Notes: generated from the letters alone by a model not told the origin. A stretch of DNA of 64,000 nucleotides from Paenibacillus donghaensis (GCF_002192415.1 NZ_CP021780.1:6634001-6698000), one strand, 5' to 3'; positions 1 to 9,211 are shown, counted from the stretch's first letter. Translations and numbers: made by a program.

Positions 1-90
1 GTCGTCCATTTATTCATTACAGGTTTACCCCCATTTTTTTAGGAACAATATATCATCCATTACCGGATACAGCAATCTTTAAATTTTTGT

Positions 91-96
91 TATAAT
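91..96 (+). promoter_or_regulatory. -10 box upstream of the ECF genes
   Basis: A perfect TATAAT lies 46 bases before the first start codon. I see no convincing -35 hexamer 17 bases upstream, so only the -10 element is supported. It would drive the two overlapping ECF transporter genes. Confidence 0.4.
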
Positions 97-141
97 CGTT
101 AGAATTATTGATTACAGCTGTGGTGGAAAGCAGGCACGAGT

Positions 142-954
142 ATGATTGAGGCAAAAGATCTGACACTCTTCTTCAGGGATGGCCAGCGGAAGCTGCCGGT
201 TCTGCAAGGAGTTACAATACATATTGGACGGGGGGAGTGGGTCGCTCTCACCGGCTCGAACGGCTGCGGTAAATCATCGCTAATCCGCACGTTTAACGGG
301 CTGAACCTACCGGCCTCCGGCAGTCTGATTGCCGCAGGTCTTGATCTGCGCGAGCCGAAGAACCGCATGGCGGTCAAACAGCAGATCCAGCTGGTGTTCC
401 AGAACCCGGAGGCGCAGACTGTCGGCTCTACTCCGTTCGAGGATGTGGCCTTCGGCCTGGAGAACCGCGGCTACCCGCAAGCAGAGATGGGAAAGCGCAT
501 CAGGCAGGTGCTGCGGCAGGTAGGCTTGGAGCATAAGGCGGACGAGTCTGTGTCCACGCTCTCCGGCGGTGAACGGCAGCGGCTGGCTATCGCCAGCTGT
601 TTGGCTTTGGAGGCGGAGATGCTGATTTTTGACGAGGCCACCTCCATGCTGGACCCGGCCGGTCGGCGGGAGATCGCTGCGCTGGCCCATGAACTGTGGA
701 AGCAGGGCACCACGGTGCTCTGGGTGACACAGCGGATGGAGGAATTGGCGCAGAGCCCGCGTGTTGCCGTGATGACAGCTGGCCGGCTGGTGTTCGATGG
801 CGAGCCGCGCAAGCTGTTCTATAGCTCCGACTTGCCGCAGGCCTTGGGCTGGCAGACTTCCACCGCCGTTCAGATCGGACAGCTTCTGCTGGAACAGGGC
901 TGGCCTGAGCAGCAGTTGCCCCTGACGGAAGCAGATCTGGAGGCGCTGTTATGA
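142..954 (+). CDS. ecfA: ECF transporter ATP-binding protein (EcfA type)
   Basis: This is the ATPase subunit of an energy-coupling factor importer for vitamins or metal ions, acting on the inner membrane face. Walker A is GSNGCGKSS near residue 38, the Q-loop Gln is near 87, the signature LSGGERQ is at 140-146 and Walker B LIFDEATS is at 161-168. The H-loop reads WVTQR, so Gln197 stands where the switch histidine normally is; one of the two ATP sites may be slow or inactive. The length of 270 residues is normal. A GGTGG-type ribosome binding site precedes the ATG. The stop overlaps the next gene by four bases (ATGA), so the two are translationally coupled. No substrate-specific S component is visible, so the substrate is unknown. 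Confidence 0.88.
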   Translation: MIEAKDLTLFFRDGQRKLPVLQGVTIHIGRGEWVALTGSNGCGKSSLIRTFNGLNLPASGSLIAAGLDLREPKNRMAVKQQIQLVFQNPEAQTVGSTPFEDVAFGLENRGYPQAEMGKRIRQVLRQVGLEHKADESVSTLSGGERQRLAIASCLALEAEMLIFDEATSMLDPAGRREIAALAHELWKQGTTVLWVTQRMEELAQSPRVAVMTAGRLVFDGEPRKLFYSSDLPQALGWQTSTAVQIGQLLLEQGWPEQQLPLTEADLEALL

Positions 955-2831
955 GTATTCGGATTCAAGATGTAACTTTCCGGTATGACGGCAGGACCGC
1001 TCTGGACACAATCTGCCTGGATCTTCCCGAGGGCGGACTGACTGTACTCTGCGGAGTTACCGGCAGCGGCAAATCCACGCTGCTGCGCGTGATCTCCGGA
1101 CTGGTGCCGCCCGCTGCGGGAAGTGTAACCTATGGAGACGGGCCAAGAGACCCAGGTGTGGTTTCAATTGTGTTCCAGCAGCCCGAAACCCAGCTGTTTG
1201 CAGGCACCGTCTATAAAGATATTGAATATGGTCTGGAGCAGCGCAAGGTGCCGAAGGCGAGCCGCCCGGAGCTGATCCGAAACGCTTTGGGCAAAGTGGG
1301 GCTTGCCTATGAGGAGTTCAGCGAACGTTCGCCCTTTCTGCTAAGCGGAGGCGAGAAACGACGGCTCTGCATCGCCGGAGCTATTGCCGCGAATCCGCAG
1401 CTGTTGATCCTGGACGAGCCAACAGCCGGCCTCGATCCCCAGGCCGCCCAATCGCTACTGGAGATGATTGCCGGGCTGAAGCAGAACGGACTAACTGTCG
1501 TAGTCGGCACCCATGATCTGGAGAGCTTCTTCCCGCTGGCCGATCAGGTGGTTGTGATGTCGCAGGGCTCCGTCTACTACAGTGGCCCCGCAGGTCCGCT
1601 CACCGCTGACCCTGCGCTGCTGGGCACAGCCGGGCTGGAGCTGCCCGCCTATGCGCGGATCGGCAACACCCTGCGGCAGCGCGGGCTGCTGGCCGGCCAA
1701 CCCGGCAGCACGGCGGAGCTGCTCGCCGCACTGCGCGAGCAGCCAATTCCGCGCACGGCTGCTGCCGGGACGCCCCCTGCAGCGGTCCGTTCATCGTCCG
1801 CTGCGGACAGCCTTGCCTCTGCTCCTGCTTCGGTACCGACACCGGCATCTGCATCGGTGACTGCTTCGGCAACTGCATCTGCTCCTGCTTTGGCATCCGC
1901 ACCATCAGCGGCATCTATACCTGCTTCAGCATCTGTACCGGCATCTGCATCGGTGACTGCTTCGACAACTGCATCTGCATCAGCTTCAGCATCCGCACCG
2001 GCATCTGTACCCGCACCGGCAGATGTACCGGCACCCGCAACCATCCACGCCAAGCCAGCACCAAAAACCACCGGCACAGCACGGTGGCAACGGCTCGACC
2101 CCCGGGTCAAATGGCTCGGGATGGTCCTCTTCTCGCTGGTGATTCTGGGGATGCACAGCTTGCTTCCGCTGCTGGGTGCCGCAGCGCTGCTGGCCGGTCT
2201 GCTGAGTTCCGCAGACATTTCCTGGCGGCGGATGGTCTGGTTCTTCCGCCCTTTTGTGATCATGTTCCTGTTCCTCTGGATCCTCTCTTCGCTGTCCTGG
2301 CGGTCGCCCGACTTCAGTATAGGCCCGCTGGGCTTCTCCACGTCGGGTTTCCTTCAGGGAGGCATCAGCATCTCGCGGTTTCTGCTGCTGATCGGTCTCG
2401 GCTTCCTGTTCACCGAGACTACAACCGGCTCTCCGCTGCGCGAAGGCCTGGAATGGGCGATCGCTCCACTGGGCAAGCTGGGGCTTGCCGTACGTAACGT
2501 TTCCTTGGCTGTCTCCATCACCTTGCAGTTCGTGCCCTGGATTCTCGGCAAGCTGTCACAGCTGCAGCTCGCCCTGAACTCCCGCGGCAGACAAGGCAGC
2601 AGGCTGAAGCGCTGGACGCCCCGGCAGGTCTTCCTGCTGCTGGTGCCGCTGTTGATCCTTGTCATTAGCATGGGGGATGAGCTGTCTTCCGCCATCGAAT
2701 CACGCGGATATGATCCGCGCAAGAAACGCACCCCCTCCTATATTCTGGTCTGGAGGCGGACAGATACTGTGGCAGCCGTATCCATCCTGCTCGCTGCCGC
2801 CCTGCTGCGCTGGTTATCGCTGGCTGGCTAG
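951..2831 (+). CDS. ECF ATPase fused to the EcfT transmembrane subunit
   Basis: One polypeptide of 626 residues joins two ECF subunits that are usually separate. Residues 1-255 are a complete ABC ATPase: Walker A GVTGSGKST at 35-43, signature LSGGEKRR at 131-138, Walker B LLILDEPT near 151 and H-loop histidine 188. Residues about 270-373 are a low-complexity linker of Ala, Ser, Pro, Thr and Val. Residues about 380-626 are the EcfT membrane domain with several hydrophobic helices and a basic coupling region. With the preceding ATPase it would form the energizing module, lacking only an S component. The gene ends inside a CTAG shared with the stop of the convergent nitroreductase. The fusion reads through without a frameshift. 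Confidence 0.85.
   Translation: MSIRIQDVTFRYDGRTALDTICLDLPEGGLTVLCGVTGSGKSTLLRVISGLVPPAAGSVTYGDGPRDPGVVSIVFQQPETQLFAGTVYKDIEYGLEQRKVPKASRPELIRNALGKVGLAYEEFSERSPFLLSGGEKRRLCIAGAIAANPQLLILDEPTAGLDPQAAQSLLEMIAGLKQNGLTVVVGTHDLESFFPLADQVVVMSQGSVYYSGPAGPLTADPALLGTAGLELPAYARIGNTLRQRGLLAGQPGSTAELLAALREQPIPRTAAAGTPPAAVRSSSAADSLASAPASVPTPASASVTASATASAPALASAPSAASIPASASVPASASVTASTTASASASASAPASVPAPADVPAPATIHAKPAPKTTGTARWQRLDPRVKWLGMVLFSLVILGMHSLLPLLGAAALLAGLLSSADISWRRMVWFFRPFVIMFLFLWILSSLSWRSPDFSIGPLGFSTSGFLQGGISISRFLLLIGLGFLFTETTTGSPLREGLEWAIAPLGKLGLAVRNVSLAVSITLQFVPWILGKLSQLQLALNSRGRQGSRLKRWTPRQVFLLLVPLLILVISMGDELSSAIESRGYDPRKKRTPSYILVWRRTDTVAAVSILLAAALLRWLSLAG
1841..1978 (+). repeat. Internal 42-bp repeat in the Ala/Ser/Pro linker
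   Basis: A 42-base segment at 1841-1882 recurs at 1937-1978 with one mismatch, a shift of 96 bases or 32 codons. The frame is kept, so the linker probably grew by tandem duplication. Shorter GCATCTG/GCATCGG units fill the rest. Confidence 0.8.
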
Positions 2832-3685
2832 CTGAGCTTCATGCTCACAATATATTCTGCCAGCGGATTCTGCCCGAGCTGCGGATCATTTACGCTCCAG
2901 ACACCTGCGATGCCCAGCTCGCGGCAGGCCAGATCAAAGTTGCAGACCGCAATGCCGATATCAATCCGCTGCATCTCGAATCCGATTTTGTTGCCTCCAT
3001 AATTCGGATTGGGCACTAAATAGAAGTGAATCTGCCGCCGGTCCGGAGAGATCACCAGCCTCCAGGGCTGCTTGTTGGAAGCCGACGGGCCAAGCCTAAC
3101 CATCTCCAGTGGCGCTGCCAGGGAGCCTGCATGCTCAGGAAGCAGCGGCGTTCCATATGCGGCATCGAAGAATAGCTCCTGCCACGGTTTGCGGTGATCG
3201 GCCTTGACCACATAACGCATCGTCGAATCCAGCAGCCGCTGTTTCTGGCGCGCATAACCTACCGGAGTGATGCAGGGGATAATCTCATCTTGCGCAAGCT
3301 CGATCTCGCGGGCGAAGGAATTGCGGCTGAAGGTGCCTCCGATCCAGCAAGTGCCCAGACCCAGGGCGGTTGCGTGCAGGATCAGTTTTTGAAAAATATA
3401 ACCAAACTCCATCAGCCCCTGGTTGTCGTTGCGAATTCTGCCCACCAGGTACGCCTGGGGATTCTGGATCACACCGTACGTCCCCAGCTTAATCCCTTTG
3501 CCGCTGTCCGACCCTTTAGCCGGAACCCATTCGATATGGGCTCTCCCGCCCAGCGGACCACGCAGATTCTCCTCGTCCCCCAGGTATGCCTTAACCGAAT
3601 TCCGCACCTCTTCACTGATAGGCAGTGGTTCATACGTCCGTACGGATTTGCGCTTCTCCATCATTTCAATTACCGAGATTGCCAT
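2828..3685 (-). CDS. Putative nitroreductase (TM1586 type)
   Basis: The product of about 285 residues resembles the TM1586-type branch of the nitroreductase family, FMN-dependent NAD(P)H oxidoreductases. The N-terminal MEKRKSVRTYEP is the typical family opening (KR-S-R-Y), and a second flavin-fold half contains the motif GPSASNKQPWR. The start is the ATG at MAISVIEMM, because GAGGAGGGG lies seven bases before it; an upstream in-frame ATG overlaps that ribosome binding site. The gene is monocistronic and converges on the ECF fusion gene, sharing its stop bases. The substrate is not evident. It is not obviously the mhqN-type nitroreductase, although quinone-stress genes lie 4 kb away. Confidence 0.75.
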   Translation of the reverse strand: MAISVIEMMEKRKSVRTYEPLPISEEVRNSVKAYLGDEENLRGPLGGRAHIEWVPAKGSDSGKGIKLGTYGVIQNPQAYLVGRIRNDNQGLMEFGYIFQKLILHATALGLGTCWIGGTFSRNSFAREIELAQDEIIPCITPVGYARQKQRLLDSTMRYVVKADHRKPWQELFFDAAYGTPLLPEHAGSLAAPLEMVRLGPSASNKQPWRLVISPDRRQIHFYLVPNPNYGGNKIGFEMQRIDIGIAVCNFDLACRELGIAGVWSVNDPQLGQNPLAEYIVSMKLS

Positions 3686-3923
3686 CCTTATTCCCCTCCT
3701 CATCGATCCGGCTCAACCTGTTCATTCCCCTATTTTACAAAAACAGCCCCCGCATCAAGCAGGAGCCGTCCTCGCACCAAATCATTATGGCAGTCCGCTG
3801 CACCGCTCGCTGACAGCACCACAGAATCGATCTGCCGCTTCATTGATTTTATGTAATTATTTCCACATCCTAATCTTAACATTTGAAATAGTTACTGTAT
3901 ACATTCAGAAAGCGGAAGTGAGG

Positions 3924-4829
3924 CTAACGCCCGGCCTGTTTCTGGGTCTCGGTGAGACTGCCGCCTTTGGGGCGGTTTGGCCGATTCACCAGCGTTACAC
4001 TGAGCAGGATGATGACCAACCCAACCACCGTATTGACATACACCGGCTCGTCCAGCAGCAACACTCCCCACAGAATTCCGAATACCGGTACCAGAAAAGT
4101 TACACTTACTGTCTTGACCGCCCCCACACTGCGGATCAGCCGGAAATACAGCAGATAGGCAACCGAGGTGCACAGCAGCGCCAGCCCAATGACCGACAAA
4201 ATAGCAGCCGAGGAAGGCATCTCCCGGGGAACAAATATCACCGCAAGCGGCAGCAGCACCACACTGGCTCCCAACTGCTGGCCGATGGCCAGGCTTAACG
4301 GTTCAAGTCCCCGGCCCATGCGTGAGGCATACAAGCCCCCGAAGCCATAAGCCAAGGCAGCTCCCAGCGAAAAGATCACAGACAGCAGCACCCGGCCCTC
4401 CAGCGGAACCGGACTCCAGCCGACCAGCACCGCCACACCGGTCATGCCGATGATCAGACCGATGATTCGGGACCAGCCGGGCTTCTCCCCCAGGGTGCCC
4501 CAGGCTGCCAATGCCGTGAACATCGGGGTGGTCGCATTCAGAATGGCCGCCAGCGAGGCATTTAGGTGCAGCTCGGCCATGCAGATCAGCGTAAACGGCA
4601 GTGCAGCGTTCAATGCCCCCAGGATCAGAAAGGACTTCCAGTGCTTCAGAATCCCCAGCTTGCGCCGGGTCAGTAGAGCATACAGGAGCAGGGCGGCAGC
4701 AGCAAGCGTCACCCGCAGCTCCGTAGTAAAGACCGGCCCGAACTCAGGAGAGGCGATCCGCATGAACAGAAAAGAAGCGCCCCAGGCCAGGGCCAGCGAT
4801 ATCAGAATAGACAAATCCTTGCGGCTCAC
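3924..4829 (-). CDS. DMT superfamily transporter (EamA family)
   Basis: A membrane protein of 301 residues with about ten hydrophobic helices in two EamA repeats, the usual size and layout of drug/metabolite exporters. Family motifs include SFLFMR and LNATTPMFTALAAW in the first half and SVTFLVPVFGILWGVLLLDE in the second. The start is GTG, preceded by AGAGGAGAG at good spacing. It stands alone between a nitroreductase and a divergent glycosyltransferase gene. Substrate cannot be told from sequence; relatives export amino acids or metabolites. Confidence 0.85.
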   Translation of the reverse strand: MSRKDLSILISLALAWGASFLFMRIASPEFGPVFTTELRVTLAAAALLLYALLTRRKLGILKHWKSFLILGALNAALPFTLICMAELHLNASLAAILNATTPMFTALAAWGTLGEKPGWSRIIGLIIGMTGVAVLVGWSPVPLEGRVLLSVIFSLGAALAYGFGGLYASRMGRGLEPLSLAIGQQLGASVVLLPLAVIFVPREMPSSAAILSVIGLALLCTSVAYLLYFRLIRSVGAVKTVSVTFLVPVFGILWGVLLLDEPVYVNTVVGLVIILLSVTLVNRPNRPKGGSLTETQKQAGR

Positions 4830-5032
4830 TTTACACTCTCCTCTTTTAAATTAGTAGATTGCCGGACAGGAGAGCCATAAACTGCTGCCCTCCCCGGCAC
4901 AAGTATTCTTATAGTAACATACCGCAGCACCCACACCCCCTCTTCAGGGTATTTTCAGCTGGACTGTTCATAATAGGCTCCAGCCCCGCATGCCGGCGGC
5001 AATTCGGTACGGTACGAGAGGAGCGGAATTCA

Positions 5033-6781
5033 TTGTCGTTCATCCATCATCACAAGCTCAAAATCATCCTCAGCCTGGTTCTGCTGTTCTCCCTTGGATT
5101 AAGCCTCTATTCATTGGCCCATGTTGATCCGGACGTCTCCTCCGCATCCTTCGGCGCGGGGGGAGGTGGAAGGCCCGGGGGATTCAGCCCGGGCAACAGG
5201 ACCGTCCCCGGCACGCCTGGCGCAGCCGGGGAGGAGGGTGCTGCCGGGGGATCGGCAGCACCCGGTTCAGATGCCTCCGGTGCAGCGCCGGAGGCAGGAA
5301 GCGGAACGGGCGGCGGGGAGGACGCCGCCCAGGGTGACGCCGGGCGGGGCACGCCCGGCTCCGGGTTTACCCGCCCCGGCGGCGGAGGTGGGTTCGGCTT
5401 TGCCGTCAGCGGGCAATACGGCACGCTGCTCGGCTGGTATGCGGCGCTGTTCGCAGGCTTATTCGCCGCAGCCTTCTATTGCATGCGGCGCGGGAAGCTG
5501 CGCCTTCAGGAGAGCCGACCGGGGGTGATCCTTGGCCTGCTGCTGGCGGCAGGGCTCTGCCTGAAGATTGCGGCCGCCCCCTGGATCGACGGATATGTGA
5601 CTGATATCAACTTCTTCAAGACCTGGGCTACGCAAGCCGCGGAGAGCCTCGGCAGCTTCTATCTGAACAGCTCCAGCGACTATCCGCCCTTGTACATCTA
5701 TGTGCTCTACCTTACCGGCAGAATCGTCGAGCTGCCCCTGGCGGCCCCCTATTTGCTGCCGCTGATCAAGCTTCCTTCGATTCTGGCCGATGCAGCCACC
5801 GCTTATCTGCTCTATACAGCGGCACGGCGTTATTTTACGGTAGAAACCGGTCTGCTGATCGCAGCCTTCTATATGTTCAATCCGGCTGTGCTGATCAACT
5901 CCACCTTCTGGGGTCAGGTGGACTCCTTCTTCACCCTGATTGTAGCTGCGGCAATCTGGCTGCTGGTCAATCGCAAATTCGGATGGGCCACTGTCCTTCT
6001 CACGCTGTCCGTCCTGATGAAACCGCAGGGGATGATCTACGTGCCCGTTCTGTTCTTCGCACTGCTGTTTACGGGATCGCTGAAATCGTGGCTACGGGCT
6101 GCGGCAGGCGGTATCCTCACCTTGCTGATCGTTGTGCTGCCCTTCTCCTCCGGCCAGGGTCCGCTCTGGCTGTACCAGCTGTACACCGGCACTGTGAACG
6201 AATATCCCTATGCCTCAGTCAACGCCTATAATTTGTTTGCGCTGATCGGAGCCAACTATACCGAATCCTCCTCCACATTGGCTTTGTTCAGCTACCATAC
6301 CTGGGGCATGATTTTTATTGTTCTGGTTACACTCTATACCGGCTGGATGTACCTACGCAGCAGGGATGCCAGATTCGTCATACTTGGAGCGTTGATGCAG
6401 ATCGCCGGAGTGTTCACCTTCTCCTCCAGCATACATGAGAGATACCTGTTCCCGGCGGCAGCCCTCTCCCTTCTCGCCTATGCCTGCTGGCGGGATAGAC
6501 GTCTGCTGTGGCTGGGCTTCGGCTTCAGTGCGACCGTGTTCCTGAATACCTATGCCGTCTATTACGGTTATCTCAGTCGGGGCAGTACCTACGGATTCAC
6601 AATGTTTACAGCTTCGCTGCTCAACCTGGCCATGTGCCTGCTGCTGGGCAAGCTGATGTGGGAGCTGTCCCGCCGCCCGCAGGCGGCAAGCACTGTGGCT
6701 CCTCCTGCCGCAGATGACATTATGCTGCCGGACTCTGTGCCGGTGTCCCTGACAGGACAATCGCCGACACTTTTACAGTAA
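5033..6781 (+). CDS. Membrane glycosyltransferase (Gpi18/GT-C mannosyltransferase-like)
   Basis: A polytopic GT-C type glycosyltransferase, probably using a lipid-linked sugar donor at the outer membrane face. After an N-terminal signal-anchor helix there is an extracytoplasmic stretch of roughly 80 residues almost entirely Gly, Ala, Pro, Ser and Glu, then about ten helices. The loop after the next helices holds VTDINFFKTWA with its acidic D, followed by SSDYPPLYIY, as in Gpi18-related mannosyltransferases. The best start is TTG at 5033, because GAGAGGAGCGG sits seven bases upstream; the frame is open further upstream but without a site and with unlikely composition. Product is about 582 residues. 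The acceptor is unknown. Confidence 0.72.
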   Translation: MSFIHHHKLKIILSLVLLFSLGLSLYSLAHVDPDVSSASFGAGGGGRPGGFSPGNRTVPGTPGAAGEEGAAGGSAAPGSDASGAAPEAGSGTGGGEDAAQGDAGRGTPGSGFTRPGGGGGFGFAVSGQYGTLLGWYAALFAGLFAAAFYCMRRGKLRLQESRPGVILGLLLAAGLCLKIAAAPWIDGYVTDINFFKTWATQAAESLGSFYLNSSSDYPPLYIYVLYLTGRIVELPLAAPYLLPLIKLPSILADAATAYLLYTAARRYFTVETGLLIAAFYMFNPAVLINSTFWGQVDSFFTLIVAAAIWLLVNRKFGWATVLLTLSVLMKPQGMIYVPVLFFALLFTGSLKSWLRAAAGGILTLLIVVLPFSSGQGPLWLYQLYTGTVNEYPYASVNAYNLFALIGANYTESSSTLALFSYHTWGMIFIVLVTLYTGWMYLRSRDARFVILGALMQIAGVFTFSSSIHERYLFPAAALSLLAYACWRDRRLLWLGFGFSATVFLNTYAVYYGYLSRGSTYGFTMFTASLLNLAMCLLLGKLMWELSRRPQAASTVAPPAADDIMLPDSVPVSLTGQSPTLLQ

Positions 6782-6840
6782 ATGATAAGATTAAGCGGCT
6801 CAGCCATGCCTGAATGGACGGCATCCACTTGCGAGACATC

Positions 6841-6942
6841 TATAAGATGAATTTAAGAATGAAACGGTGGATTGTCAGAAAGCCTGGTGCATAGGACGAT
6901 CGGACAACTCCGAATATAACATTCTTAAGTTCACGTTCTATA
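6841..6942. repeat. MITE-like element E, copy 1
   Basis: An 84-bp core at 6849-6932 begins GAATTTAAGAATG and ends CATTCTTAAGTTC, an inverted repeat that extends outwards to TATAAGAT on the left and CGTTCTATA on the right. Inner arms GGATTGTC and GGACAACTCC add a second stem. A second copy of identical core length lies at 37100-37183 in the opposite orientation. It contains no coding capacity. Confidence 0.7.
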
Positions 6943-6975
6943 GCTAGATAAAGTGCAACTTATAGATTTTTATGT

Positions 6976-7357
6976 GGTTACTACACAGGTCCCGCTTTTT
7001 TCAGTGTTACTCGTCCGAACCTCTATACAATACCGCGAGACAAGTAGGCTAAGCATACCCAATGAATGCCGTCGCCAGTAACTAGCGCTTACCTTTCAGA
7101 CTGTTGCGGACTCAGGAGCCCCTATTTGCTGTAAAAAGGCTGTTAAACAGGATTAACGGACTCAGCAGCTCTTATTCCGGCGAAACTCCTCTGTGTAAAG
7201 CATGTTCTGATGATATAGCGGCTATACAGTCCGCAAGAATTAAAAATATCGCAGAAACGAGGAAATAGCGGCTCTGGGGGGACGCAAGGGAGTAGGTTAC
7301 CTAAAATTCAAGTGGAGAGTTGTTCGGGTACATCGTCGCAGAGTCCTAAGTAGTAAC
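6976..7357. repeat. Dispersed repeat family A, copy 1 (TIR-bounded)
   Basis: The left end GGTTACTACACAGGTCC and right end GTCCTAAGTAGTAAC form imperfect terminal inverted repeats. The interior from 7058 to 7312 matches two other places in the window (35310-35609 and 54682-54967), including TTGCGGACTCAGGAGCC near 7104 and TACAGTCCGCAAGAATTAAA near 7226. The interior is rich in GCGGAC...AGCC...CTATTT half-sites in both orientations. Together with element E and the terminator it fills the 880-base gap between the glycosyltransferase and mhqD. Confidence 0.75.
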
Positions 7358-7465
7358 TATTCTCGTAACTAATTCGGTGGATTGAACTCTAGGTGGCGAT
7401 TAAGAAGCTAAGCTTTGATGCGCTTATCCTACGGAGGCTCCAGCAGTAACCTCATATTTGTTCAA

Positions 7466-7516
7466 AAAGGACCGGGGGCACACTTCCATCGAAGTGTGTT
7501 TCCCGGTCCTTTTTTG
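7466..7516. terminator. Bidirectional terminator between glycosyltransferase and mhqD
   Basis: Stem AAAGGACCGGG...CCCGGTCCTTT with an inner CACACTTC/GAAGTGTG stem and a CATC loop. T runs follow in both directions. It lies between two convergent genes. Confidence 0.85.
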
Positions 7517-7661
7517 TTAGCCTGGTGTGCTTGGAATTTGCTAGTTTCCAAACTATTGCTGGATCTGCCACGGTACCGCCGTCAAATAAATGTGATTCTG
7601 CACTTCATTTCGCCAAATGAGGCTGCGGCGGGCAATTAAGTGCTGTTCCTGCAACCATACA

Positions 7662-8264
7662 CTACCGCTGCTGCAGCCAATCTCCGGCCGCTTCGGCTTC
7701 GCCACTGCTCAGACGGTGGCCCTGGTTGCTCCAATAGGTGGTAACGCTGGCTCCTGCCGCTTGCAGCAGGCCCTCCAGCTCCTCTGTTTCGGCTGCGGCT
7801 GCAATCGGATCATTCGTGCCTGCTCCGATGAATACGGCTGTGCTTGCCAGGTCCGGCAGCTTGATGCCGCGCAGGGGAACCATCGGATGCAGCAGCACGG
7901 CGCTGCGGAAGATATCCTGATAATGAAACAGCAGGCTGCCCGCTATATTAGCTCCATTGGAATATCCGACTGCCGCCAGATTAGCAGCGTCGAAGCCGTA
8001 TTTCACCGCCGCTTCCTCCAGAAAAGCCTTCAGCTCCTGCGTACGGAACACCAGATCTTCCTCATCGAATACGCCCTCAGCCAACCGCCGGAAGAACCGG
8101 GGCATTCCGTTCTCCAGCACATTGCCGCGAATGCCCAGCACCGACGAGCCTGGCGACAGCAGATCAGCCAGCGGCAGCAAGTCCTGCTCATTGCCGCCGG
8201 TGCCGTGAAGCAGAATCAGCGTCGGTTTCGTATCATCTGTTCCTTTGCGGAAGACATGGATCAT
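7662..8264 (-). CDS. mhqD: Carboxylesterase/hydrolase of the quinone-resistance module
   Basis: An alpha/beta hydrolase of 200 residues close to Bacillus MhqD, a putative phospholipase/carboxylesterase induced by hydroquinones. The oxyanion region is LLHGTGGNEQD, the nucleophile Ser102 sits in GYSNG, and Asp152 (TNDPI) and His183 (QGHRLS) complete the triad. The ATG overlaps the mhqO stop by four bases (ATGA) with GAGGTG upstream, so the genes are coupled. It is the last gene before a strong terminator. Its exact substrate is unknown in the family. Confidence 0.85.
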   Translation of the reverse strand: MIHVFRKGTDDTKPTLILLHGTGGNEQDLLPLADLLSPGSSVLGIRGNVLENGMPRFFRRLAEGVFDEEDLVFRTQELKAFLEEAAVKYGFDAANLAAVGYSNGANIAGSLLFHYQDIFRSAVLLHPMVPLRGIKLPDLASTAVFIGAGTNDPIAAAAETEELEGLLQAAGASVTTYWSNQGHRLSSGEAEAAGDWLQQR

Positions 8265-9211
8265 GACTGCTTCACCTCGATTTCACGGATTTCAAACGGA
8301 GTCAGATTCCCTTCGATCACCGCACGGTGCGGCTCGAACCAGGTTGGAAGCATCAGCTTTTGTCCCAGAGCATCCGGGGCTTCGTCACGGGCAAAGCCCG
8401 GAGGATCAGTCGCAATCTCGAACAGGATTCCGCCTTCTTCACGGAAGTAGATCGCGTTGAAATATTGGCGGTCCTGCACTGGCGTAGGCTGGTAGCCGTG
8501 ACTCTGCACATGGCGGCCCCAATCGAGCTGCTGTTCATCATCCACTGCACGCCAGGCAATGTGGTGGACTGTGCCCGTGCCTCCGGCACCCATCGGAACC
8601 GGGGTAGCCTTCAGATCAATGATATTGCCGATGTCTGCAGATGTTCTGTAACGGATATAGCCGTCGCCTTCGGCAATCTTTTCCATACCTAATGTGCGGC
8701 TCAGTGTGTCAGCAGTATGCGCCGGATCGGTGCTGTAGAGTACGGCTCCGCCGAAGCCTTTGATGGCATGCTCGAATGGTACTCCCCCGAAGGACCACGT
8801 GCTGAGTGCACCCTCTTCCCGCTCTACCAGCTCAATTCTCAGCCCGTCGTAATCGGCGAAGGACAAGTAAGACTCCGAGATCCGGGTGACCTTGGTCACC
8901 GGAATCTGGTAAGCGGCAAGCCGCTGCTCCCAGAAGGCCAGCGATCCGGCAGGAACCGCGTAAGTGGTCACTCCCACCTGTCCGCCGCCAATCCGGCCCT
9001 TGCGGCCCGTGGACCACGGGAAGAAGGTAATAATGGTACCCGGTGCGCCGCCTTCATTGCCGAAATACAGATGGTAGACCTCGGGTGCGTCGAAGTTGAT
9101 CGTTTTTTTGACCAGCCGCAGGCCCAGAATGCCCGCATAGAAATCCACATTGCGCTGAACATCACCTACAAAAGCTGTAATGTGGTGAATACCTGAAGTT
9201 TGAAGTGTCAT
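8261..9211 (-). CDS. mhqO: Ring-cleaving (hydroquinone) dioxygenase
   Basis: A 316-residue glyoxalase-fold extradiol-type dioxygenase of the MhqO/LinE family, which opens hydroquinone-type rings. Two vicinal-oxygen-chelate modules are seen: the first starts GIHHITAFVGDVQRNVDFY with metal ligand His9 or 10, and the second contains GTVHHIAWR and later RDRQYF...GILFEIATDPPGF. AAGAAAGGGG precedes the ATG. It is translationally coupled to mhqD. No copy of the palindrome seen upstream of mhqP and mhqR is visible before this gene, so its own control is unclear; it could be read through from mhqP. Confidence 0.88.
   Translation of the reverse strand: MTLQTSGIHHITAFVGDVQRNVDFYAGILGLRLVKKTINFDAPEVYHLYFGNEGGAPGTIITFFPWSTGRKGRIGGGQVGVTTYAVPAGSLAFWEQRLAAYQIPVTKVTRISESYLSFADYDGLRIELVEREEGALSTWSFGGVPFEHAIKGFGGAVLYSTDPAHTADTLSRTLGMEKIAEGDGYIRYRTSADIGNIIDLKATPVPMGAGGTGTVHHIAWRAVDDEQQLDWGRHVQSHGYQPTPVQDRQYFNAIYFREEGGILFEIATDPPGFARDEAPDALGQKLMLPTWFEPHRAVIEGNLTPFEIREIEVKQS

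Noticed and set aside
1649..2341. Antisense frame of 230 codons, Asp/Ala rich
   Set aside because: It mirrors the Ala/Ser/Pro linker of the ECF fusion and has no start signal or known domain.
7415..7639. Short plus-strand frame before mhqD
   Set aside because: It runs through the bidirectional terminator and has no recognisable domain.
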